64,000 bases of DNA from JAZKBN01 sp040388605 (lineage in GTDB: Bacteria > Bacteroidota > Bacteroidia > Cytophagales > Flexibacteraceae). Within the stretch, counting starts at the first letter, position 1. Each line of letters starts with the position of its first letter. The notes below the pieces were generated by a model. The model did not search any database, was not told where the DNA came from, and worked only from the letters and a program-made list of their open reading frames with translations. Position numbers and translations under genes: made by a program. Of the stretch, positions 17,599 through 24,779 are shown one piece after another. Location: positions 62,001-126,000 of the forward strand of contig JAZKBN010000005.1 in NCBI GenBank assembly GCA_040388605.1, written 5' to 3'.

Positions 17599-19488
17599 AT
17601 GCAAACCAAAACCCTCGTTATTGACTTCGACAGCACTTTTATGCAGGTTGAAGGCATGGAAGAATTAAGCCTTATTTCCCTGCGCAACCATCCCGAGGGA
17701 GCCGCGCGCCAACAGCAGATTAAAGATATAACAGACCTTGCCATGAACGGCGAGCTCAGTTTCCAGGAGGCTTTGGCCCGACGGGTTGCCCTGCTGAACG
17801 CTAACCGTAAAGATTTGGCGGAGCTGGTTGAAACCCTTGGCGGCAAGGTTTCGGAGAGTATTGTGCGCAATAAAAGCTTTTTTGAAAAATTTGCCGACAG
17901 GATTTTTATTGTCAGCAGCGGATTCAGGGAATTTATTGTGCCCATAGTAAGCCGCTTCGGCATTAAGGCCGAAAATGTTTATGCCAATACCTTTACTTAT
18001 GACGATGCCGGCAATATTACCGGCTACGACAAAAGCAATGAACTGAGCGGCGACAAAGGAAAAGTAATACTTTTGCAGCGCCTCAAATTCGCCGGCGACG
18101 TTAACGTTATAGGCGACGGCTACACCGATTATGAAATTCGTGCGGCAGGCCTGGCAAACAGGTTTTACGCATTTACCGAAAACGTGCGTCGTGAAGGCGT
18201 TGTGAGTGTGGCCGACCATGTGGCCGCCAGCTTCGACGAATTTTTGTATCACAACAATTTACCTATGACCGTTTCATACCCTAAGAACCGAATCCATGTG
18301 CTGCTGCTGGAAAATATCCACCCGCATGCACAGGAAGTGTTCGAGGCCGAAGGATACACCGTTGAAGCCATAAGCACCGCGCTTGATGAAGATGAGCTTT
18401 GCGAGAAAATAAAGAACGTAAGCATTTTGGGCATTCGCTCGAAAACGCAGGTTACGGCCCGTGTGCTTGAGCATGCCAACAGGCTAATTGCCGTTGGCGC
18501 TTTCTGCATAGGCACCAACCAGATAGACCTGAAGACCTGCCTGCGCAAAGGCATTGCCGCATTTAATGCCCCATACAGCAACACCCGTTCGGTGGTAGAG
18601 CTGGCCGTTGGCGAAATGATAATGCTCATCAGGAACATACCTGATAAGAGCAATAAAATGCATGCGGGCCAATGGGAAAAATCTGCCGGCAACAGCCACG
18701 AAATTCGGGGTAAAAAGCTGGGCCTGGTGGGCTATGGCAACATAGGCACCCAAATATCGGTAATTGCCGAAAGCCTGGGCATGCAGGTATATTATTATGA
18801 TAATGTAGATAAGCTTGGCCTGGGCAATGCACGCAAATGCCACAGCCTGCACGAGCTCCTGAGCCTTGCAGATGTGGTAAGCCTGCACGTAGACGGCCGC
18901 AAAGAAAATACCGACCTCATTGGCGCTGCCGAGTTCGAGGCCATGAAAGACGGGGTAATCTTCATAAACCTCGCCCGCGGACACGTGGTTAACATACCCG
19001 CCCTCACCGCAGCCCTTAAGAGCGGCAAGGTGCACGGCGCAGGCGTAGATGTTTTCCCCTATGAGCCAAAGAACAACCAGGAAGAATTCATTAACGAGCT
19101 TCGCGGCCTGCCGAATGTAATTCTGACCCCGCATATCGGCGGCAGCACCGAGGAAGCCCAGCACAATATTGCCGATTTCGTACCCGAAAAGATTATTGAG
19201 TACATAAACACCGGCAACACTTTTACCAGCGTAAACTTCCCGAACCTGCAACTGCCCGAGTTCAAAAACGCGCACAGGCTGCTGCATATTCATGAAAATG
19301 TAAGCGGCATTTTAGCCAGGATAAACAGCGTTTTGGCCGAAGGCGGCATTAACATTGTTGGTCAGTACCTGAAAACCAACGATAACATAGGCTATGTAAT
19401 TACCGACATAGACAAGGCCTATGATAAAGATATTATACAGGAACTAAAGAGCATACCGAACACAATTAAGTTCAGGGTGTTATATTAA
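17599..19488 (+). CDS. Fused phosphoserine phosphatase-phosphoglycerate dehydrogenase
   Basis: This is one 629-residue reading frame with two serine-pathway enzymes. Residues 1-220 are a HAD phosphatase of SerB type: nucleophile motif DFDST with D9 and D11, IVSSGFREF, and the metal motif VIGDGYTDYE. Residues from about 223 on are D-3-phosphoglycerate dehydrogenase (SerA). They carry LGLVGYGNIG for NAD, the catalytic arginine in NLARGHVV, the glutamate after VDVFPYEP, the histidine in LTPHIGGSTEEA, and a C-terminal ACT domain (ENVSGILARINSVLAEGGIN). It thus carries the first and last steps of serine synthesis; the aminotransferase SerC is not in the window. The ACT domain suggests feedback by serine. 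The helicase gene follows after one base. Confidence 0.92.
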   Translation: MQTKTLVIDFDSTFMQVEGMEELSLISLRNHPEGAARQQQIKDITDLAMNGELSFQEALARRVALLNANRKDLAELVETLGGKVSESIVRNKSFFEKFADRIFIVSSGFREFIVPIVSRFGIKAENVYANTFTYDDAGNITGYDKSNELSGDKGKVILLQRLKFAGDVNVIGDGYTDYEIRAAGLANRFYAFTENVRREGVVSVADHVAASFDEFLYHNNLPMTVSYPKNRIHVLLLENIHPHAQEVFEAEGYTVEAISTALDEDELCEKIKNVSILGIRSKTQVTARVLEHANRLIAVGAFCIGTNQIDLKTCLRKGIAAFNAPYSNTRSVVELAVGEMIMLIRNIPDKSNKMHAGQWEKSAGNSHEIRGKKLGLVGYGNIGTQISVIAESLGMQVYYYDNVDKLGLGNARKCHSLHELLSLADVVSLHVDGRKENTDLIGAAEFEAMKDGVIFINLARGHVVNIPALTAALKSGKVHGAGVDVFPYEPKNNQEEFINELRGLPNVILTPHIGGSTEEAQHNIADFVPEKIIEYINTGNTFTSVNFPNLQLPEFKNAHRLLHIHENVSGILARINSVLAEGGINIVGQYLKTNDNIGYVITDIDKAYDKDIIQELKSIPNTIKFRVLY

Positions 19489-19489
19489 T

Positions 19490-21172
19490 ATGATGAACAC
19501 AGAAGCCGATACCGACCGGGAAAATGAAGCCTCGGCTCTGCCTTTAAACCCGGGAGAACCAATAAATACAGATCTTAATTCGCCGGTTGGTGCAGAAGAA
19601 ATTTCAACTGAAGATATTTCCGGGAACAACTTTGCCCCTGAAAATATCAGTCCGGAAGATTTGCTTGCTGAATCTTCGGTTTTGCCCGAAGGCCATGCTG
19701 ACCCGATTCCTGATTTCAGCAGCTTCGATTTAAACCCCCAATTGCTGAATGCCCTCAAAGACCTCGGCTTTACCGAGCCCTCAGAGATTCAGCGTTTGGC
19801 AATACCCGTATTAAGCGCCGGGCATGATTTATTGGGCGTTGCCCAAACCGGTACCGGTAAAACGGCCGCCTACCTGTTGCCGCTTTTAATGAAGGTAAAA
19901 TATGCACAGGGCGAAAACCCCCGTGCGCTTATTGTTACGCCTACCCGTGAGCTTGCCATACAGGTTGAAACACAGATAGGACAGCTTGCCAAATACCTTG
20001 ATATAAGGTTTACAGCCGTTTACGGAGGCCTTGGCCCTAAAACCCAGATTGCCAAAATTGCCGCCGGGCTCGATATTTTGGTTGCCACCCCCGGCCGCCT
20101 GCTTGAGCTATACCTGAACGGGCACCTGATTTTAAAAGAGCTAAAGACCCTTGTGCTCGACGAGGCCGATAAGATGATGGATATGGGCTTTATGCCGCAA
20201 ATCCGTAATCTTTTAGAGGTTATACCCAACAAGAGGCAGAACGTACTAATGTCGGCTACTATGCCGAACCGGGTAATGCGCCTTGCAGATGAATTTTTGC
20301 TTTTCCCGGTTCGTGTTGAGGCCACACCCGACCATGCCACAGCAGCCAATGTGGAGCAGGTGGTGTATGAAACGCCCAACCGAAAAACCAAGCTCAACCT
20401 TATACTGTACCTGCTCAGCGCCCGCCCCGAAATGGAGCGCGTGTTCCTGTTCGTAAAAACCCGCACCGATGCCGACAGCATCAGCAAGTTCCTCGACAGG
20501 AAAATTCAGGGAAGCGTTCGCGTAATACATGCCAACAAGGGCCAGAACGCCCGCATAAACGCCATGGAGGCCTTCCGTGAAGGTGATGTGCGCGTGTTGG
20601 TGGCTACCGATGTGGCTGCCCGCGGCCTCGATATAAACGGGGTTACCCACGTGGTTAATTTCGATGTGCCCGTGGTGCTTGAAGATTATGTGCACCGCAT
20701 TGGCCGTACCGGCCGTGCACGTGCCCTTGGCTCGGCCTACACCTTTGTGCACAAGGCCGATGAATACCACATGGCCCGCATAGAGAAAATAATAAAAATG
20801 CAGGTTCCACGCCTGCCAATGCCTAACCAGCATATAATAGAGAAAACGCCTTTCGATGAGGAGCAGGAATACCTGCTTGCCATAGATAACCAGCGCAAGC
20901 GCGAAGACCCTACTTTCCAGGGAGCCTTCCATGAGAAAAAAGCCAGGCCGGGCCAGGCAGTTGCACCTAAAAAAGCCGGCACAGCCGCCAAAGCGGCAAA
21001 AGCGCCCGGCGGAACCAAGGGCGCATTCAAAGGCCCCGGAATAGGCGGCTACAGCGGAAGCAACAGCGGCAAATCATTCTCGGGCAATTCGCATGAGAAA
21101 GGGGCCCAAGGCAAAAAGTTTTCCACTAAAAAAGCCTGGACATCTTCGCCCGGCGGCAAGCGTAAAAAGTAA
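19490..21172 (+). CDS. DEAD-box RNA helicase
   Basis: The 560-residue protein has all core helicase motifs in order: Q-motif region FTEPSEIQRLAIPV, AQTGTGKT (I), PTRELAIQ (Ia), TPGR (Ib), DEAD (II), SAT (III), VFVKTR-like FLFVKTRTDADSI (IV), VATDVAARGLDI (V) and HRIGRTGRARA (VI). It has an acidic, low-complexity N-terminal extension of about 75 residues and a basic Gly/Lys/Ser-rich tail of about 90 residues, which often aids RNA binding. Such helicases act in ribosome assembly or mRNA decay. A second ATG directly follows the first. It begins one base after the serA-like gene, so the two may be translationally coupled. Confidence 0.93.
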   Translation: MMNTEADTDRENEASALPLNPGEPINTDLNSPVGAEEISTEDISGNNFAPENISPEDLLAESSVLPEGHADPIPDFSSFDLNPQLLNALKDLGFTEPSEIQRLAIPVLSAGHDLLGVAQTGTGKTAAYLLPLLMKVKYAQGENPRALIVTPTRELAIQVETQIGQLAKYLDIRFTAVYGGLGPKTQIAKIAAGLDILVATPGRLLELYLNGHLILKELKTLVLDEADKMMDMGFMPQIRNLLEVIPNKRQNVLMSATMPNRVMRLADEFLLFPVRVEATPDHATAANVEQVVYETPNRKTKLNLILYLLSARPEMERVFLFVKTRTDADSISKFLDRKIQGSVRVIHANKGQNARINAMEAFREGDVRVLVATDVAARGLDINGVTHVVNFDVPVVLEDYVHRIGRTGRARALGSAYTFVHKADEYHMARIEKIIKMQVPRLPMPNQHIIEKTPFDEEQEYLLAIDNQRKREDPTFQGAFHEKKARPGQAVAPKKAGTAAKAAKAPGGTKGAFKGPGIGGYSGSNSGKSFSGNSHEKGAQGKKFSTKKAWTSSPGGKRKK

Positions 21173-21296
21173 CTGTTTACTGCTTTTTATTCATTAAACA
21201 TCAAAATCGGCTTGGCACGGTTATGTTGCTGATTAAATGCCATCTTTCCCCGCAGTCTGCGAATTTAATTTGCAGTTAAGTCCGGATTAAGATGAA

Positions 21297-21902
21297 ATGC
21301 CAAGCCAATACACCGCCGTGCAGCTTAACCGCCTGCAGCCCGATATTGAGCCTTTTGTACCATCATTGAAATTGAAGCGAATGCCTTCCCAACGCCCTGT
21401 ACGCGATTCTTTTGTAACCACATCGGCTGTAGTGCTGCCCAACGATACCAATACCATTCAAAACCTTATGGGTGGTAAAATGATGCATTGGATGGATATT
21501 GCCGCCGCCATTGCCGCCCAGCGCCACAGCAATCGCGTGGTAGTAACAGCCTCTGTAGATACCATCACTTTCCGCGAACCCATCAGGCTGGCGAACGTGG
21601 TGGTGCTTGAAGCGCAGGTTACGCGTTCATTCAACAGCAGCATGGAGGTGCGTATCAGGGCTTATGCCGAAGATATTCCGGCCGGCACCAAGGTTTTAAG
21701 CAATGAGGCTTATTTTACATTTGTTGCCGTTGACCAGGGTGGTCGCCCCATAGATGTGCCTGTTGCCGTTCCTGAAACCGACGAGGAAAAAGAGGTATGG
21801 GCAGGTGCCCTGCGCCGCCGCCAGCTGCGCCTTGTGCTTGCCGGAAGAATGAAACCGGAAGATGCATCGGAGCTGCAAACTATTTTTGATATTAAGAATT
21901 AG
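21297..21902 (+). CDS. Acyl-CoA thioesterase, hotdog fold
   Basis: The 201-residue protein has a hotdog domain of the YciA/BACH type: MGGKMMHWMDIAAAIAAQRHS with the usual aspartate in the active-site helix, VVVTASVDTITFREPIRLA, and VTRSFNSSMEVRIRAYAED. These enzymes hydrolyse acyl-CoA thioesters in the cytosol. An N-terminal extension of about 40 residues and a C-terminal helix rich in arginine and leucine (GALRRRQLRLVLAG) flank the domain. It lies between the helicase gene and the ribosomal operon, with more than 100 bases on either side, and seems to be transcribed on its own. Substrate chain length cannot be read from the sequence. Confidence 0.85.
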   Translation: MPSQYTAVQLNRLQPDIEPFVPSLKLKRMPSQRPVRDSFVTTSAVVLPNDTNTIQNLMGGKMMHWMDIAAAIAAQRHSNRVVVTASVDTITFREPIRLANVVVLEAQVTRSFNSSMEVRIRAYAEDIPAGTKVLSNEAYFTFVAVDQGGRPIDVPVAVPETDEEKEVWAGALRRRQLRLVLAGRMKPEDASELQTIFDIKN

Positions 21903-22030
21903 GCAGGCCTTGTTTGACCGCTATGCCTTCCTGAGCTTAAAGCATTTATGACTTTCGGCAGACACTGCGCTGCGGAATGGCTCATAATAAATTATATTCA
22001 ATTGCAATGGTGGTTTTTCCATAATTTCAC

Positions 22031-22038
22031 TACCTTTG
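22031..22038 (+). promoter_or_regulatory. Bacteroidota -7 element TACCTTTG before rpsF
   Basis: This exact TAnnTTTG match lies 27 bases before the rpsF start. A TTG at 22002-22004 is further away than usual for the -33 element. It is likely the promoter of the rpsF-rpsR-rplI operon. Confidence 0.55.
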
Positions 22039-22065
22039 CATCCCGTTTACACATAACCCCAGATT

Positions 22066-22437
22066 ATGAACACTCATAACTACGAGACGGTATTCATCAT
22101 AACTCCCGTTTTACCAGAGCAGCAGGTAAAGGATACCGTAGAAAAATTCAGGAAATTCCTTCTCGATAATTCAGCCGAAATTATCAACGAAGAGCAATGG
22201 GGCCTGAGAAAGCTTGCTTACCCCATTGGCAACAAAACCACCGGCCACTACGTATTGGTGGAATATAAGGCGCCAACCAGCCTTATAACTCCTTTTGAAG
22301 TTGAATTCCGTCGCGATGAGCGCATAATTCGCTTCTTAACCACTGCGCTCGACAAGCATGCCCTGGCATACAACGACAAACGTCGCAGCGGAAAATTCCG
22401 TAAGAATACCGAAACAACTGAAACCGTACAAGCCTAA
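22066..22437 (+). CDS. rpsF: Ribosomal protein bS6
   Basis: The 123-residue protein matches bS6 over its whole length: NYETVFIITPVLPEQQVKDTV at the start, EQWGLRKLAYPIGNKTTGHY in the middle, and FRRDERIIRFLTTALDKHAL near the end. It binds bS18 and 16S rRNA in the platform of the small subunit. The order rpsF-rpsR-rplI is widespread in bacteria. In many species ssb sits between rpsF and rpsR, but here the bS18 gene follows after 6 bases with no ssb. The start is the ATG 27 bases after the -7 element. Confidence 0.97.
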   Translation: MNTHNYETVFIITPVLPEQQVKDTVEKFRKFLLDNSAEIINEEQWGLRKLAYPIGNKTTGHYVLVEYKAPTSLITPFEVEFRRDERIIRFLTTALDKHALAYNDKRRSGKFRKNTETTETVQA

Positions 22438-22443
22438 GCCACC

Positions 22444-22710
22444 ATGTCCAGACCGCAACGCCAATCAAGTTCCGAGCCTGTTAACAGGCAGGAAGTACGT
22501 AAAAAGTATTGCCGCTTCAAAAAGAACGGCATTCGTTACATCGACTACAAGGATGCAAACTTCCTCCTGAAGTTTGTAAACGAGCAGGGTAAATTATTAC
22601 CCCGCCGTTTAACAGGCACCAGCCTGAAATTCCAAAAGAAAATAGCACAGGCAGTTAAGCGCGCGCGCCACATTGCATTGTTGCCTTACGTAACCGATTC
22701 ACTGAAATAA
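22444..22710 (+). CDS. rpsR: Ribosomal protein bS18
   Basis: The 88-residue protein has the bS18 core YCRFKKNGIRYIDYKDANFL, then LLPRRLTGTSLKFQKKIAQA and VKRARHIALLPYV. It binds bS6 and 16S rRNA on the small subunit platform. A cysteine (in KKYCRF) lies at the usual position of a zinc-less bS18. It is the middle gene of the ribosomal operon, 6 bases after rpsF. Confidence 0.97.
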   Translation: MSRPQRQSSSEPVNRQEVRKKYCRFKKNGIRYIDYKDANFLLKFVNEQGKLLPRRLTGTSLKFQKKIAQAVKRARHIALLPYVTDSLK

Positions 22711-22777
22711 ACCCTGTCCCCGGTATTTGGCTGAGCTGCGTGAGCGGTAAAGCTGGTACCTCGTCCCTCAAATCACA

Positions 22778-23221
22778 ATGGAAATAATTCTGAAAGAAGA
22801 CGTTAAAGGCCTGGGCTACAAAAACGATATCGTAGACGTTCGCCCCGGCTATGGTCGCAACTATCTTATTCCCCAGGGTTTTGCCTTACAGGCAACTCCG
22901 GGCAGCAAGAAGCAAGTGGCCGAAAACCTGCGCCAGGCAGCTCACAAAGCTGATAAAATTCGCAACGATGCCCAGGCACTTGCTGAATCTATCGGCGATA
23001 TTACGCTGACTGTAAAAGCAAAAGCAGGCGAATCAGGCAAAATCTTCGGAGCGGTTACCACCCTCCAGCTTGCCGATGCCCTTAAAGCTGCCGGCCATGA
23101 TGTTGAGCGCAAGCGCATCAGCATTAACGGCGATGTGAAGCACCTTGGCGAATACACTGCCGAGCTGAACCTTCACAAAGAAGTTCACCACACGGTGAAA
23201 TTCAACGTTGTAGCCGACTAG
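22778..23221 (+). CDS. rplI: Ribosomal protein bL9
   Basis: The 147-residue protein starts with the bL9 N-terminal domain (MEIILKEDVKGLGYKNDIVD, then VRPGYGRNYLIPQGFA). It continues with the long connecting helix and the C-terminal rRNA-binding domain (GKIFGAVTTLQLADAL, ISINGDVKHLGEY). It sits at the base of the L1 stalk of the large subunit. It closes the operon, 67 bases after rpsR, and is followed by a clear terminator. Length is normal for the family. Confidence 0.97.
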   Translation: MEIILKEDVKGLGYKNDIVDVRPGYGRNYLIPQGFALQATPGSKKQVAENLRQAAHKADKIRNDAQALAESIGDITLTVKAKAGESGKIFGAVTTLQLADALKAAGHDVERKRISINGDVKHLGEYTAELNLHKEVHHTVKFNVVAD

Positions 23222-23260
23222 TTAGAAGCCTTGCCTTTTGGCAAAGGCATATAAAAATTG

Positions 23261-23297
23261 AAAGCACGCTTCCTTTAAGGGGCGTGCTTTTTGTTTT
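23261..23297 (+). terminator. Rho-independent terminator of the ribosomal operon
   Basis: AAAGCACGC pairs with GCGTGCTTT around a pyrimidine/AAGG loop, followed by a T-rich run. It lies 40 bases after the rplI stop. Confidence 0.85.
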
Positions 23298-23365
23298 TAT
23301 CAATTAACTATGTTGTTAAGATAAAATACCGGTACTTTGAACCTGTAATATTTTAATGCACAAAC

Positions 23366-24283
23366 ATGCCCCTTTATAAAGCAGGACTTAATCTTGAACA
23401 TATCCAGGAATTACCATTTAAGTATGAACGCGAAATTCAGGGCCTGGTTGAGAAAAACCTGCAAACGCTGCTGAAGCTCAGTTTAATTAAGTCTGAATTT
23501 ACAATTAACAATTTCAGGCTTGATACCTTGGCGTTCGATGTTGAATCTTCATCATTTGTAATTATTGAATTTAAACGCGATAAGAATTTCAGCGTAATTG
23601 ATCAGGGTTACGCCTACCTCTCGCTAATGCTTAACAATAAGGCTGATTTTATCCTTGAATATAATGAGTGTAATGTAAAACCACTTCGACGCGATGAGGT
23701 GGACTGGAGCCAATCTAAGGTGCTTTTTGTTTCTCCCGGTTTTACAACATACCAGAAGGAAGCTATAAACTTTAAAGATTTGCCTATAGAATTATGGGAA
23801 ATCAAAAGGTTTGAAACTGAAACAATCAGCTTTGAGCAGATACAGAAAACATCGGCTAAGGAGAGTATTAAAACAATTTCGGGTAAAGATGCTATTGTTG
23901 AAAAGGTTAGCAGCGAGGTAATTGTATTTACTGAAGACGAGCACCTGCTCCGGAGCAATTTCGAGGTCAGGGAGTTTTATGAACAGCTGAGAGAACGAAT
24001 TCTGAGCATGGACGATAATATTACCATTAGCCCCCGAAAGCTCTATCTTGGCTTTAAGGTTGATGGCAATACCTTTTGTGATATTACTTTTTTAGCTAAA
24101 TCAATTAAGATTTTCATTAACCTTAAAAGCGGCGAATTGAAAGATGATTTGTTGCTGGCCCGTGATATATCAAATATAGGCCATTGGGGAAACGGTTCTT
24201 ATGAGATTAAGATGACCGATACGGAAAATATTGAATATATATTAAGTCTCCTCAAGCAATCGCTTAAGCGAAATAAGGAATAA
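23366..24283 (+). CDS. NucS-like nuclease domain with DUF5655
   Basis: The 305-residue protein has two parts. Residues 1-165 look like a PD-(D/E)xK nuclease of the NucS/DUF91 type: EREIQGLVEKNLQTLL, then RLDTLAFD with D53, IIEFK with E68 and K70, and a following Q80 in VIDQGYAYL. Residues of about 185-300 match DUF5655 (FYEQLRERILSMDD, KLYLGFKV, FLAKSIKIFINL, DISNIGHWGNGSYEI). The combination is found scattered in bacteria, sometimes near restriction or defence genes. Here it stands alone between the ribosomal operon and an unknown small gene. Its DNA is more AT-rich than that of its neighbours, which may reflect transfer. Nuclease activity is inferred from motifs; the target is unknown. Confidence 0.8.
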   Translation: MPLYKAGLNLEHIQELPFKYEREIQGLVEKNLQTLLKLSLIKSEFTINNFRLDTLAFDVESSSFVIIEFKRDKNFSVIDQGYAYLSLMLNNKADFILEYNECNVKPLRRDEVDWSQSKVLFVSPGFTTYQKEAINFKDLPIELWEIKRFETETISFEQIQKTSAKESIKTISGKDAIVEKVSSEVIVFTEDEHLLRSNFEVREFYEQLRERILSMDDNITISPRKLYLGFKVDGNTFCDITFLAKSIKIFINLKSGELKDDLLLARDISNIGHWGNGSYEIKMTDTENIEYILSLLKQSLKRNKE

Positions 24284-24363
24284 CCTTTTACAGTATGCAT
24301 ACCAATTCTTCCCTGAAATTATAGTTAATGTTCGGGTAAGATTACAAGAGGTACATCAATTAC

Positions 24364-24648
24364 TTAATAATTGGCCTGTATTAAGCCCGGGCTCAGGTTA
24401 GCTGGCTTGGCTTCAGGAATTTTTATAACTACCGGTTCGTTCAGTGCTTTCAGCTGCGAGATTACACAATCGGCCAGCTGTTTTTTGTTGTTACCTGAAA
24501 GTTTGAACTCAGATATTGGCAGCAGCCTGAATTTTCCTTCAGGTGTAAGTGCCTCATAAGTAATGCATTCCGGACCTAAAAACGATATTGTAATATTGAG
24601 CAATTCGCCCTTATATAAAATCCCTTTATAAGAGTATTTTGATTCCAT
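24364..24648 (-). CDS. Small protein of unknown function
   Basis: The product has 94 residues from the ATG at 24648 (MESKYSYKGILYKGELLN); the frame continues 12 codons further upstream, but those codons look non-coding. No signal peptide, membrane segment or known domain is visible. The first half is beta-rich (LLNITISFLGPECITYEAL), the second a short helix (KKQLADCVISQLKALNE) and a proline-rich end. It is convergent with the nuclease gene and lies in AT-rich DNA. I do not recognise a family, and it could even be spurious, although its composition looks protein-like. Confidence 0.5.
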   Translation of the reverse strand: MESKYSYKGILYKGELLNITISFLGPECITYEALTPEGKFRLLPISEFKLSGNNKKQLADCVISQLKALNEPVVIKIPEAKPANLSPGLIQANY

Positions 24649-24779
24649 GATGTAGGTGTATGAGTAGGTTGTAAAAATAATCAAAATACCATAGCACTTA
24701 CAAATAATATAATAATTATTTTATATAGTTTAAAAAATGGCATTATTAGTATTTTTAATAGAACTAAAGTAATGTTAAT

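Noticed and set aside
18484..19293. 269-codon open frame antisense to the SerA part
   Set aside because: Long antisense frames are expected opposite GC-biased coding sequence; the SerA frame has complete catalytic motifs.
20246..20932. 228-codon open frame antisense to the helicase
   Set aside because: It is a shadow of the helicase frame, rich in G, H and Y, with no known domain.
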